Below, piece after piece: positions 1 to 7,637 of a DNA stretch of 20,387 nucleotides; the first letter of the stretch is position 1, and each line of letters starts with the position of its first letter. A program made the translations under genes and the position numbers. The DNA is from Pseudoflavonifractor sp. AF19-9AC (GTDB lineage Bacteria; Bacillota; Clostridia; Oscillospirales; Oscillospiraceae). Location of the stretch: contig NZ_QUGI01000013.1 of the NCBI RefSeq assembly GCF_003478995.1, positions 1 through 20,387 of the forward strand. The letters are read 5' to 3'. The notes under the pieces were generated by a model. It searched no databases, was not told the origin of the DNA, and worked only from the letters and a program-made list of their open reading frames with translations.

Positions 1-842
1 GCTGCTGCCCCGGTTGGGTGCGGTTCCTCAAGGGCCAGTATCCCCAGCTCACCAAGCAGCTGTCCACCGCCAAGAGTCCCCAGCAGATGTTCGGCAGCCT
101 GACCAAGAGCTGGCTGGCTCAGAAGCTGGGGGTGGAGCCGGAGAAGATCTTCTGTGTGTCCATCATGCCCTGCGTGGCCAAGAAGGCGGAGAGCGAGCTG
201 CCCACCATGGCCACCGAGCACGGTCCCGACGTGGATCTGGTGCTCACCACCCGGGAGTTTGTGCGCATGATGCGCGCCGACAAGATTATCCCCTCTCTTC
301 TCCCTGAGGAGGCCCTGGACGACCCTATGGGCGTGTCCACCGGCGCCGGCGTCATCTTCGGTACCACCGGCGGCGTGATGGAGGCCGCCCTGCGTTCCGC
401 CACCTTCCTGCTCACCGGGAAGAACCCCGACCCGGACGCCTTCTCCCAGCTGCGGGAGGGCCCCGGCCTGCGGGAGGCCACCTACGACCTGGCGGGCACC
501 CCGGTGCGCTGCGCCGTGGTCAGCGGTCTGGGCAACACCCGGAAGCTGCTGGAGCGCATTCTGGCGGACAAGGTCCACTACGACTTTGTGGAGGTCATGG
601 CCTGCCCCGGCGGCTGCGTAGGCGGCGGCGGCCAGCCCATTGACAAGGAGGACCGGGAGCTGGGCGGCATCCGGGGCGACCGGCTCTATCAGCTGGACGG
701 TCAGGCTCCCCTGCGCTTCTCCCACGAGAATCCCCAGGTCCAGGCCCTGTATCAGGAGTTTTTGGGCGAGCCCCTCAGCGAGGTCTCCGAGCACCTGCTC
801 CACACCGACCACACCGCCTGGTCCATGCCCAATCAGCTTTAA
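1..842 (+). CDS. hydA: [FeFe] hydrogenase, C-terminal part (5' end outside window)
   Basis: Catalytic part of an iron-only hydrogenase, which interconverts protons and H2 at the H-cluster, usually with ferredoxin as electron partner. The reading frame is open from base 3 and the upstream part lies outside the window. The three H-cluster signatures are visible: motif L1 as CCPGW at the very first codons (3-17), L2 as MPCVAKKAE (about 165-191), and L3 as EVMACPGGCVGGGGQP (about 590-640). The small-subunit-like tail GEPLSEVSEHLLHT follows near the end and the gene stops with TAA. All visible H-cluster cysteines are intact, so the part seen looks functional. The missing N-terminus would carry the accessory Fe-S domains, so monomeric, electron-bifurcating and NADH-linked types cannot be told apart. 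The gene converges on spoIIE. An in-frame GTG at 18 is not the start, because L1 lies upstream of it. Confidence 0.95.
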   Translation, partial: CCPGWVRFLKGQYPQLTKQLSTAKSPQQMFGSLTKSWLAQKLGVEPEKIFCVSIMPCVAKKAESELPTMATEHGPDVDLVLTTREFVRMMRADKIIPSLLPEEALDDPMGVSTGAGVIFGTTGGVMEAALRSATFLLTGKNPDPDAFSQLREGPGLREATYDLAGTPVRCAVVSGLGNTRKLLERILADKVHYDFVEVMACPGGCVGGGGQPIDKEDRELGGIRGDRLYQLDGQAPLRFSHENPQVQALYQEFLGEPLSEVSEHLLHTDHTAWSMPNQL

Positions 843-849
843 ATCTCCT

Positions 850-880
850 CCGTACATGGATTACGGGTCCGGATGTACGG
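850..880 (+). other. Stem-loop just after the hydrogenase stop
   Basis: CCGTACAT (850-857) pairs perfectly with ATGTACGG (873-880), and GGA/TCC can extend the stem inward. No T-run follows, so this is not an intrinsic terminator by itself. It could protect the 3' end of the hydrogenase mRNA. The real terminator follows at 905. Confidence 0.4.
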
Positions 881-904
881 CAAATAAACGCTCTTTAACC
901 CAAA

Positions 905-938
905 AAGGAGCCCGCCATTGGCGGGCTCCTTCTCCTTT
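905..938. terminator. Bidirectional terminator between hydA and spoIIE
   Basis: A perfect 12-bp stem, AAGGAGCCCGCC (905-916) with GGCGGGCTCCTT (920-931), has a 3-nt loop. It is followed on the plus strand by CTCCTTTT and preceded by A residues that give a short U-run on the minus strand. It sits between two convergent genes and probably stops transcription from both sides. Confidence 0.85.
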
Positions 939-3274
939 TATCTTCGCTTTTCCAGGCGGATGACCAGGGCGGTGCTGTCGTCGGTGGCCTGCTGGGGGCT
1001 GCCGGTGATGAGCTCCCGGGCCAGGTCCTTGGGGCTGGCCCCGTCGAAGGCGGCCAGCCGCTCCCGCACCCAGCCGTCCTCCTCCCCGCCGCACACTCCG
1101 TCGCTGACCATAAGCACGCTGTCCCCCGGCGCCAGGCGCAGAGAGAAGTGGTCCAGTGGCACGCTGTCCCCCTCCCCCAGCCCGGCAGGCAGGGAGGCGC
1201 CGGACAGCCGCTGCACCCCCTCCTTCTTCTTCACGTAGGTGGGGGCGGCCCCCAGCTTGTAGAGCTCCCCCTCCCCGGTAAACAGGTCCAGCTCCAGCAG
1301 GTCCACGGTGGTAAAGCCTCCGGCCTCCTCTCCCCGCAGGGCCAGGGCGGAGGACAGGGTGGTAAGGGCCTGCTTGGACTCCACCCCCGCTTGGAGGAGC
1401 TGCTCCAGCAGCCGCACCGCCAGGGTGCTCTCCCGGTTGGCCTCCGGGCCGCTGCCCATGCCGTCGCACAGCAGCACATAGAGCTTGCCGTCGGCCCGTT
1501 TGAAGTAGGTGCCCGCGTCACCGCTCACCGTCTCGCCGCTCTTCTTCCGGGCCGCCACCCCGGCCACCGCCATTAGGGGCTCCTCCTGGAGGAGGGACAG
1601 GCTGTCCTTCCCCTCCTGCTCCAGCCGCAGGGGCACCCCCAACAGGGCGGACAATTCTGCTGTCTTTCCGCCCCGCACCAGGGCGGCGCAGCCGGGGCCC
1701 TCCGCCTCAATGCGCACCATCCCCCGGCTGTCCCGGAACACCGCTGCCCGCACATCCAGGCCCAGCTCGGCAATCTTCTGCCGCAGCCGCCGCTCTCCCA
1801 CTGGGTCGGGCACCAGCTCCCGGCTCAGCTCCGCAGCCGCCGCCCCCAGCAGGTCGGACAGCTGGGCGTACTGCCGGCACACCGCCGCCCGGCTCTCCCG
1901 CACCCGGGCGTTATACTGCCGCCGGTAAAAGAGGGCGGTGAGCTCCTGGTTCACCGCCTCCAGAAAGGCGGGAAAGTGGAGGCAGCGGTCGGCAAAGTGC
2001 CGGGGAAAGTCCCCAGCCTCCGCCCGCCCCCGTTCCACCATGGCAGGAGTGGCGTCGTTGAGGGCGTTGAAGGTGGTGGTATAGTCCTGCTTCCAGCACC
2101 GCCCCATGAGGGAGCAGCCCCGGCACACCCGCCCCGCCGCCCGGTCAAAGACCACCGACACATCGTTGTCGTTCCGGGGCGGCCGGAAAGCGGTTTTCAG
2201 GGAATCGCCCAGGGTGCGGAAGGCCCGGGCGGTGGCCTCCAGCTTCTCCTGGACAATTTTCTGTGCCCGCACGTCGGCGGGACCCGCCGGGTCGGGGGCC
2301 AGCCACACCCCCAGCCGCCGCAGGGAGCGCTGGGGCAGCAGCAGAAAGGCCATGGAGGCCAGAAAGACCTCATAGAGGATTTCCAGGGGCACGCCCCGAT
2401 TCCAGGTGGCCAGCACCGCCCCGGCATCCGCCAGTACATAGACCAGGGCGGCCCGGAAGCGCCGGCTCCCCCGGCACAGCCCGGCCATCAGACCGGACAT
2501 ACCCAGCACCATGGCGTACATGGGGGTACCGCCCCCCACCAAGTCCATGCCGCTGCCCAGCACCACTCCGGCCACCGCGCCTGTGGCCATTCCCCCCTGC
2601 CAGGCTCCGCACAGCACCGCCAGCACCGCCAGGGTGCGCCCCAGGGAAATGCCCTCCCACAGCTCCACCGGTTCCAGCGCCATGAGCAGGGTGCACACCA
2701 GCACCAGCAGTCCCCGCCGTCCCGCCGGGGCGCACAGCCGTGCCTCGCTGCTCTGTCCCAGAGGCGTCATGGTGCCCCGGTAGCACCAGGCCGTCCCCGC
2801 GGTGAGCAGCCCCTCCAGAATGAGGGCGCTGGTCTCCGCCGCCCCCCATCCGCTCTGGGCCAGCAGAACCGACCCCGTGAAGAAGGTGAAAGCGCCCCCC
2901 AGCACCGGCATCACCCAGGGCCGGCGGAACCATTTGATGTCATAAAAGGCGAAGGCCACCGCAAAGGTGAGCACCGCCGCCGAGGCGTGGCGCAGCCCCT
3001 GGGAAAAGCCCAGCATGCACAAGTAGCCAAAGCAGCTACCCAGCAGGGCGCCCGCTCCCCGCAGCCCCGACCCGGCCGCCGCCACCATGGCCACCCCAAA
3101 GGGGGCGCAGTCCTCCGGCAGCTCCGCCCCCGCCAGCACCGCGGAGAGCAGAAAGTAAATGGCCGTCTCCGCGCCCAGGCTTACGGCGGACAGGGACAGG
3201 CGCACCTGCCTCTCCTGCCCGGACTGCCGACCCAGCTTGGTCAGCTTGTGTTTCATGGTTTCTCTGGCTGTCAT
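938..3274 (-). CDS. spoIIE: Stage II sporulation protein E (SpoIIE), PP2C-type serine phosphatase
   Basis: Membrane phosphatase of the polar septum that dephosphorylates SpoIIAA and so releases the forespore sigma factor SigF. The protein of about 778 residues has a hydrophobic N-terminal third with multiple membrane segments (about residues 30-315). A central region carries the Cys cluster VCRGCSLMGRCW (about 383-394). The C-terminal PP2C domain has metal-binding motifs DGMGSG (about 604-609), SDGV (about 724-727) and TDDST (about 764-768). Length and order match the family. I chose the ATG at 3274 because GGAGGAG lies eight bases upstream. An in-frame ATG at 3337 would overlap a TATAAT box and has no ribosome site. 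The gene stands alone, convergent with the hydrogenase. Its presence indicates an endospore former. Confidence 0.95.
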   Translation of the reverse strand: MTARETMKHKLTKLGRQSGQERQVRLSLSAVSLGAETAIYFLLSAVLAGAELPEDCAPFGVAMVAAAGSGLRGAGALLGSCFGYLCMLGFSQGLRHASAAVLTFAVAFAFYDIKWFRRPWVMPVLGGAFTFFTGSVLLAQSGWGAAETSALILEGLLTAGTAWCYRGTMTPLGQSSEARLCAPAGRRGLLVLVCTLLMALEPVELWEGISLGRTLAVLAVLCGAWQGGMATGAVAGVVLGSGMDLVGGGTPMYAMVLGMSGLMAGLCRGSRRFRAALVYVLADAGAVLATWNRGVPLEILYEVFLASMAFLLLPQRSLRRLGVWLAPDPAGPADVRAQKIVQEKLEATARAFRTLGDSLKTAFRPPRNDNDVSVVFDRAAGRVCRGCSLMGRCWKQDYTTTFNALNDATPAMVERGRAEAGDFPRHFADRCLHFPAFLEAVNQELTALFYRRQYNARVRESRAAVCRQYAQLSDLLGAAAAELSRELVPDPVGERRLRQKIAELGLDVRAAVFRDSRGMVRIEAEGPGCAALVRGGKTAELSALLGVPLRLEQEGKDSLSLLQEEPLMAVAGVAARKKSGETVSGDAGTYFKRADGKLYVLLCDGMGSGPEANRESTLAVRLLEQLLQAGVESKQALTTLSSALALRGEEAGGFTTVDLLELDLFTGEGELYKLGAAPTYVKKKEGVQRLSGASLPAGLGEGDSVPLDHFSLRLAPGDSVLMVSDGVCGGEEDGWVRERLAAFDGASPKDLARELITGSPQQATDDSTALVIRLEKRR

Positions 3275-3280
3275 GCCCGT

Positions 3281-3287
3281 CTCCTCC
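3281..3287 (-). promoter_or_regulatory. Ribosome binding site that sets the spoIIE start
   Basis: The minus strand reads GGAGGAG, then ACGGGC, then ATG (3274). This strong site favours the shorter protein over the upstream in-frame ATG at 3337. Confidence 0.8.
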
Positions 3288-3335
3288 GTCTGCTTGTCCG
3301 ATGTAAATGCCGCCTTGCGGATTTTATGTCGTCTC

Positions 3336-3370
3336 ATTATATTCCATATTTTGGAAAATACTCGTCGAAA
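3336..3370 (-). promoter_or_regulatory. Candidate Spo0A-dependent sigma-A promoter of spoIIE
   Basis: On the minus strand a perfect -10 box TATAAT occupies 3341-3336. Exactly 22 bases upstream is TTCGAC (3369-3364), within TTTCGACG. Its reverse complement CGTCGAAA is one base from the Spo0A box TGTCGAAA. Long spacers (21-22 bp) with a 0A box over the -35 region are the known design of B. subtilis spoIIG and spoIIE. The assignment here is inference from that resemblance. Confidence 0.6.
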
Positions 3371-3478
3371 GGGGGCAGGCGAAGGAGGGCGGATTGCGTC
3401 GGCCTCTCAGACCGGGAAGGTGGGAATTGGGGCTTGTATTTTTGGCCAAAATCGAATACAATGTAGGGTGTATTCATG

Positions 3479-3484
3479 TATAAT
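3479..3484 (+). promoter_or_regulatory. -10 box of the yloU-fakA operon
   Basis: A perfect TATAAT preceded by TG (context CATGTATAATCC) lies 35 bases before the yloU-like start. No convincing -35 is seen; TACAAT at 3457-3462 is the nearest candidate with 16-bp spacing. AAAGGAAGG nine bases before the ATG at 3519 serves as ribosome site. Confidence 0.5.
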
Positions 3485-3518
3485 CCCTTAATCCTGAGGG
3501 AAAGGAAGGTAATGCCCT

Positions 3519-3866
3519 ATGAAACTGCAAAACGATCTGGGCGAGATCCGCATCAGCAGCGATGTGTTCACTGCCATCACCGGCAGTGCGGCCACCAACT
3601 GCTACGGCGTCAAAGGTATGGCGGTCCGCTCCAAGACCGACGGTCTGGTCCACCTGCTCAAGCGGGAATCCATGGCTAAGGGCGTCAAGGTATATTACAA
3701 CGAGGACGGCACCGTCTCCATCGAGCTGCACATCATCGTGGAAAACGGCGTCAACCTGATGGCCGTGTGCCGCTCTATCATGAGCGAGGTGCGCTATGTG
3801 GTCAGCAAGACCACCGGCGTGGAAGTGGCCTCTGTGGATGTGTGTGTGGATTCCATGCGCTTCTAA
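3519..3866 (+). CDS. Asp23/Gls24 (YloU) family protein
   Basis: Small soluble protein of 115 residues. It covers one complete Asp23/Gls24 domain: the opening GEIRISSDVFTAI, the central DGLVHLL and YYNEDGTVSIELHIIVENGVN, and the tail EVASVDVCVD. In Firmicutes this family (B. subtilis YloU) is encoded directly upstream of the fatty acid kinase gene yloV/fakA, and the same order is present here with only 28 nt between the genes. The molecular function is not firmly established; related Asp23 proteins are membrane-associated and linked to envelope stress. Start ATG at 3519 has AAAGGAAGG upstream. It is probably co-transcribed with fakA from the TATAAT at 3479. Confidence 0.9.
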   Translation: MKLQNDLGEIRISSDVFTAITGSAATNCYGVKGMAVRSKTDGLVHLLKRESMAKGVKVYYNEDGTVSIELHIIVENGVNLMAVCRSIMSEVRYVVSKTTGVEVASVDVCVDSMRF

Positions 3867-3894
3867 CCATTCGGAGAAAGGAATATTGCCGACT

Positions 3895-5541
3895 ATGATT
3901 CAGAATATTGATGCGGCGGCCTTCCAGCGGATGGTAGTCCATGGGGCAGCCGCCATTAACGCCCAAAAGCAGGCCATTAACGACCTGAACGTCTTCCCCG
4001 TCCCCGATGGGGACACCGGCACCAACATGTCTCTGACCATTGGCGCCGCCGTGCCTGATATGCAGAACAAGCGCTATGACTCCGTGGGCCAGGCCGCCCA
4101 GGGAACCGCATCCGCCCTGCTGCGGGGCGCCCGGGGCAACTCCGGCGTCATTCTCTCCCTGCTGTTCCGCGGCTTTGCCAAGGCCATCAAGGAGAAGGAG
4201 ATTATGGACGGCCGGGATCTGGCTATCGCCCTGGACTTCGGTGTGGCTGCCGCCTACAAGGCCGTTATGAAGCCCGCCGAGGGCACCATCCTCACCGTCT
4301 CCCGCCTGGCCGCCGCCCGCGCTGCCGGCTGCGCCCGGGAAAACGACAATCTGGAGGCCGTGCTGGAGGCCGCCATCGAGGAGGGCCATAAGGCCCTGGA
4401 CAACACCATCAACCAGAATCCCGTCCTGAAGAAGGCCGGAGTGGTGGATGCCGGCGGCAAGGGCTTCCTGGTCATTCTCCAGGGCATGCTGGACGAGCTG
4501 CGCGGCCTGCCCATGCCCGAGATGGCCTCGGAGGAGGAGAAGGCCCCCGCCGACAAGGCGGAGTTCGGTGTATTCTCCACCGAGGAAATCAAGTTCGGCT
4601 ACTGCACTGAGTTTATCTGCTCCCGGGACACCAAGAAGGACCCGGAACTGCTGCGGGGCTTCTGCAGCAACCTGGGCGACAGCCTGGTGCTGGTGGACGA
4701 CGACGACATCATCAAGGTCCACGTCCACACCAACGATCCCGGTCTGGTCCTCCAGGAGGCGCTGACCTACGGTGCCCTTCTGAAGGTGAAGATCGAGAAC
4801 ATGCGGGAGCAACACACCGAGATTCTGGAGGAGGCCGCTCAGAGCCAGCAGCCTGCCGCCCCGGTGAAGGCCGCGCCGGAGAAGAAGTTTGGCTATGTGG
4901 CCGTGTGCGCCGGCGCCGGCCTGGAGGCCGTGTTCCGTGATCTGGGCGTGGATGGCCTGGTGGGCGGCGGTCAGACCATGAACCCCTCCACTGAGGACAT
5001 TCTGAAGGAGATTGACGCCACTCCGGCGGAGATTGTCTTTGTCCTGCCCAACAACAAGAACATCATCATGGCCGCCCAGCAGTGTGAGCGCATGTGTGAG
5101 GACAAAAAGGTGGTCATCATCCCCACCAAGACGGTGCCCCAGGGCATCGCCGCCATGCTGGCGGTGGATCCCGACGCCAGCGAGGAGGATAACACCGCCG
5201 CCATGAACGAGGCCTTCGGCCGGGTGCGCACCAGCGAGATTACCTACGCCGCCCGTGACTCCGACTTCGGCGGCTTCGCCATCAAGCAGGGGGACTACCT
5301 GGCTCTGGAGGAGGGCCAGCTCTTCGGCACCGACCAGGAGCTGGACACTCTGCTGGACCGTCTGGCTCACTCGGACAGCCACCAGGAGGCGGAGTTCATC
5401 TCCATCTTCTACGGCCAGGACGTCACCGAGGAGCAGGCCCAGCAGGCCGAAAAGCTCTTCGCCGCCGCCTGCCCCAATGCGGAGGTCAGCCTCCTGCCCG
5501 GCGGTCAGCCCGTGTACTACTATATGATTTCCGCCGAGTAA
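3895..5541 (+). CDS. fakA: Fatty acid kinase catalytic subunit FakA (DAK2/YloV family)
   Basis: ATP-dependent kinase that phosphorylates exogenous or recycled fatty acids held by a FakB (DegV) partner, feeding acyl-phosphate into phospholipid synthesis. The 548-residue length fits the family. An N-terminal DhaL/DAK2 nucleotide domain (about 1-200) carries the Mg-ATP motif PVPDGDTGTNM (Asp38, Asp40, Asn44). The middle region ends near an Ala/Pro/Lys linker at about 320-330. The C-terminal DegV-like half has GGQTMNPSTEDIL (about 358-370) and VLPNNKNIIMAA (about 383-394), both typical of YloV. The ATG at 3895 is preceded by GGAGAAAGGA at a somewhat long spacing; in-frame codons upstream encode non-homologous sequence overlapping yloU. 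No fakB is present in the window, so the partner must be encoded elsewhere. A strong terminator follows. Confidence 0.93.
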   Translation: MIQNIDAAAFQRMVVHGAAAINAQKQAINDLNVFPVPDGDTGTNMSLTIGAAVPDMQNKRYDSVGQAAQGTASALLRGARGNSGVILSLLFRGFAKAIKEKEIMDGRDLAIALDFGVAAAYKAVMKPAEGTILTVSRLAAARAAGCARENDNLEAVLEAAIEEGHKALDNTINQNPVLKKAGVVDAGGKGFLVILQGMLDELRGLPMPEMASEEEKAPADKAEFGVFSTEEIKFGYCTEFICSRDTKKDPELLRGFCSNLGDSLVLVDDDDIIKVHVHTNDPGLVLQEALTYGALLKVKIENMREQHTEILEEAAQSQQPAAPVKAAPEKKFGYVAVCAGAGLEAVFRDLGVDGLVGGGQTMNPSTEDILKEIDATPAEIVFVLPNNKNIIMAAQQCERMCEDKKVVIIPTKTVPQGIAAMLAVDPDASEEDNTAAMNEAFGRVRTSEITYAARDSDFGGFAIKQGDYLALEEGQLFGTDQELDTLLDRLAHSDSHQEAEFISIFYGQDVTEEQAQQAEKLFAAACPNAEVSLLPGGQPVYYYMISAE

Positions 5542-5555
5542 CTCTCATCTTATTT

Positions 5556-5589
5556 GCCGGGACAGGCACGCGCCTGTCCCGGCTTTTTT
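5556..5589 (+). terminator. Intrinsic terminator of the yloU-fakA operon
   Basis: A perfect 12-bp stem, GCCGGGACAGGC (5556-5567) with GCCTGTCCCGGC (5572-5583), has a 4-nt loop and is followed directly by six T residues. It lies 15 nt after the fakA stop. Confidence 0.95.
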
Positions 5590-5608
5590 GTTCCGGGTCT
5601 GTTTTTCT

Positions 5609-5646
5609 GGTGTCCGGCTCCCGGTTATGATAAAATAGGGAACACC
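5609..5646 (+). promoter_or_regulatory. Probable promoter/operator of the ABC importer operon
   Basis: TATGAT (5626-5631) overlaps TAAAAT (5631-5636); either can be a -10 box, but no good -35 is seen. GGTGT (5609-5613) and ACACC (5642-5646) flank it as an inverted repeat, which could be an operator. TGATAA inside resembles half of a Fur box, but the second half is absent. The terminator at 5556-5589 isolates this operon from fakA, so some promoter must lie here. Confidence 0.35.
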
Positions 5647-5695
5647 AAACCGCCCCTCTTTCCCGGCGGCGGCAAGCATCTCGTTGGAGGTCTGC

Positions 5696-6661
5696 ATGAA
5701 ACGTATTTTTTCTCTGGTGCTGATCTGCGCCCTGGTTCTGTCCGGCTGCGCCCCAGCGGGAACCAGCTCCTCCTCCCCTTCTTCCGCTTCTGCTTCCGGT
5801 GAAAGTGAGCTGATCACCTTCACCGACGATCTGGGCCGTACGGTTTCTCTGTCGAAGCCAGAGCGGGTGGCCTGCCTCATCGGCAGCTTTGCCGACCTCT
5901 GGTGCCTGGCGGGGGGTAAGGACGCCCTGGTGGCCGCGGCGGACGACACCTGGACCAGCTTCGACCTGGGGCTGGGGGAGGATGTGGCTAACCTGGGGGC
6001 GGTAAAGGAGCCCAATGTGGAGCTCCTGCTCCAGTCCAAGCCCGACCTGGTCATCGCCAGCAGCAATACTGACGCCCAGGTGGCCCTGCTGGACACTCTG
6101 GAGGGCATGGGGCTGACGGTGGCCTACTTCAAGGTATCCAGCTTCCAGGACTACTTAAACATGCTGGACATCTGCACCCGGCTCACCGGCCGGACGGACT
6201 GCTATGAGCAGTACGGCCAGGCCCTTCAGGACCAGGTGGACGCGGCCAAGGCCAAATGTGCCGGGCTCAGTCCCACAGTACTGTACGTCCGGGCCACCGG
6301 CTCCAGCTGCAAGGTGAAAAACAGCCAGGACACGGTACTGGGGGAGATGCTGGCCGACCTGGGCTGCGTCAACATCGCCGACAGCAGCGAAAGCCTGCTG
6401 GAGCAGCTGAGCCTGGAGGTCATCCTGGACCAAGACCCCGACTTCATCTTTGCCATTCTCCAGGGCTCGGATCCTACGGACGCCCAGCGCACCCTGGATG
6501 AAACCCTGCTCTCCAACCCCGCCTGGCAGAGCCTGACGGCGGTGAAGGAGGGGCGCTTCTTCGTGCTGGACGACCAGCTCTATAATCTGAAACCAAACGC
6601 ACGGTGGGGGGATGCCTATGAACAGCTTGCGGACCTGCTCTGCGCCAACGCGCCGGCGTAA
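5696..6661 (+). CDS. ABC transporter substrate-binding lipoprotein (iron/siderophore/cobalamin type)
   Basis: Extracellular lipid-anchored receptor that hands its ligand to the FecCD-type permease encoded next. The 321-residue product begins with a Lys-Arg, hydrophobic signal and lipobox LSGC (Cys18), then a Ser-rich tether. The mature part starts with TFTDDLGRTVSLSKPERVA, the usual opening of TroA/BtuF/FepB-like periplasmic binding protein 2 domains. It ends with LKPNARWGDAYEQLADLL, common in clostridial members. The ATG at 5696 follows GGAGG by five bases; an in-frame TTG at 5684 would add four residues and is less likely. The 3' end overlaps the permease gene by 44 nt, so translation is probably coupled. 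Ligand cannot be decided from sequence. The adjacent tetrapyrrole genes make iron, haem or a corrinoid plausible. Confidence 0.9.
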   Translation: MKRIFSLVLICALVLSGCAPAGTSSSSPSSASASGESELITFTDDLGRTVSLSKPERVACLIGSFADLWCLAGGKDALVAAADDTWTSFDLGLGEDVANLGAVKEPNVELLLQSKPDLVIASSNTDAQVALLDTLEGMGLTVAYFKVSSFQDYLNMLDICTRLTGRTDCYEQYGQALQDQVDAAKAKCAGLSPTVLYVRATGSSCKVKNSQDTVLGEMLADLGCVNIADSSESLLEQLSLEVILDQDPDFIFAILQGSDPTDAQRTLDETLLSNPAWQSLTAVKEGRFFVLDDQLYNLKPNARWGDAYEQLADLLCANAPA

Positions 6662-7637
6662 CCGGCGGGTGGCAGTGGGGCTGCTGGCCTGCCTGCTGCT
6701 GGCCGGGGTATTCAGCCTGGCCCTGGGCCCGGTGTCTCTGTCCCCGGCTGAGGTACTCACCGCCCTCATCGGCAAAGGGGACGACACCGCCTTCCAGATT
6801 GTCCGGAACTTCCGCCTGCCCCGCACCCTGGGCTGTCTGCTGGCGGGGGCGGCCCTGGCCGTGTCCGGCGCCATCATCCAGAGCGTGCTGGCCAATCCCC
6901 TGGCCGCCCCCAACATCATCGGGGTCAACTCCGGAGCCGGGCTGATGGTGGCCCTGTGCTGTGCCCTGGCCCCCTCGGCGGCGGCCTGGGTGCCGGTGAT
7001 GGCCTTTGTCGGAGCCCTGGGCGGCGTACTGCTGGTGCTGGCCATCGCCCGGCACACCGGAGCCTCCCGGCTCACCCTGGTATTGGCGGGGGTGGCGGTG
7101 TCCAGCGTGTTCAGCGCGGGCATTGACGCCATCCTCACCTTCTTCCCCGACGCCCTCAACGGCTACTCCGACTTCCGCATCGGCGGATTTTCTAACCTGA
7201 CCATGGCCAAGGTGGTGCCCGCCTTCTGGCTCATTCTGGTGGCCCTCATTGCCGCCCTCTCCCTCAGCCACGAGATGGACGTGCTGGCTCTTGGGAGCGA
7301 CACCGCCCAGAGCCTGGGCCTGCCCGTGAAGCGCTACCGCCTGGTCCTGCTCACCATTGCAGCCGCTCTGGCGGGAGCGGCGGTGAGCTTTGCGGGGCTT
7401 CTGGGCTTTGTGGGCCTCATTGTGCCCCACATGATGCGCCGTCTGGTGGGAGAGGAGAGCCGCCCCCTGCTGCTCACCTGCGCCCTGGGGGGCGGAGCGC
7501 TGCTCACCCTGTGCGATACCCTGGCCCGCATTCTCTTTGCCCCCTACGAGCTGCCCGTGGGCATTGTGCTCTCCCTGGGGGGCGGGCCCTTCTTCCTGTG
7601 GCTGCTGCTGCGGCAGAGAGGAGGGCGGCTTCCGTGA
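6618..7637 (+). CDS. FecCD-family ABC transporter permease
   Basis: Membrane channel of a metal-chelate importer, working as a homodimer with the ATPase encoded downstream. The protein of about 339 residues is almost entirely hydrophobic apart from an Arg-rich N-terminus (TRRRNRR), consistent with nine to ten membrane segments. Family hallmarks are RLPRTLGCLLAGAALAVSG, then NPLAAPNIIGVNSGA near residue 95, then GLLGFVGLIVPHMMRRLVG (about 258-276, ATPase-coupling region) and ELPVGIVLSLGGGPFF near the end. Two ATGs are possible, 6612 and 6618; I prefer 6618 because the G-run at 6605-6611 is then at ribosome-site distance. The start lies inside the receptor gene, and the stop TGA overlaps the GTG start of the ATPase gene by four bases. 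Confidence 0.92.
   Translation: MNSLRTCSAPTRRRNRRVAVGLLACLLLAGVFSLALGPVSLSPAEVLTALIGKGDDTAFQIVRNFRLPRTLGCLLAGAALAVSGAIIQSVLANPLAAPNIIGVNSGAGLMVALCCALAPSAAAWVPVMAFVGALGGVLLVLAIARHTGASRLTLVLAGVAVSSVFSAGIDAILTFFPDALNGYSDFRIGGFSNLTMAKVVPAFWLILVALIAALSLSHEMDVLALGSDTAQSLGLPVKRYRLVLLTIAAALAGAAVSFAGLLGFVGLIVPHMMRRLVGEESRPLLLTCALGGGALLTLCDTLARILFAPYELPVGIVLSLGGGPFFLWLLLRQRGGRLP

Noticed and set aside
1976..3466. Open frame of 496 codons on the plus strand opposite spoIIE
   Set aside because: Composition is dominated by Gly, Pro, His, Gln and Arg, typical of the reverse of a high-G+C gene. It lacks a ribosome site and overlaps the clear SpoIIE frame.
3802..5382. Open frame of 526 codons on the minus strand opposite fakA
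   Set aside because: It is a low-complexity Gly/Leu/His/Gln-rich shadow of the conserved FakA frame, with no family features.
5590..5695. Cobalamin riboswitch before the ABC importer
   Set aside because: Only about 100 nt are available after the fakA terminator, and no B12-box-like sequence is present.
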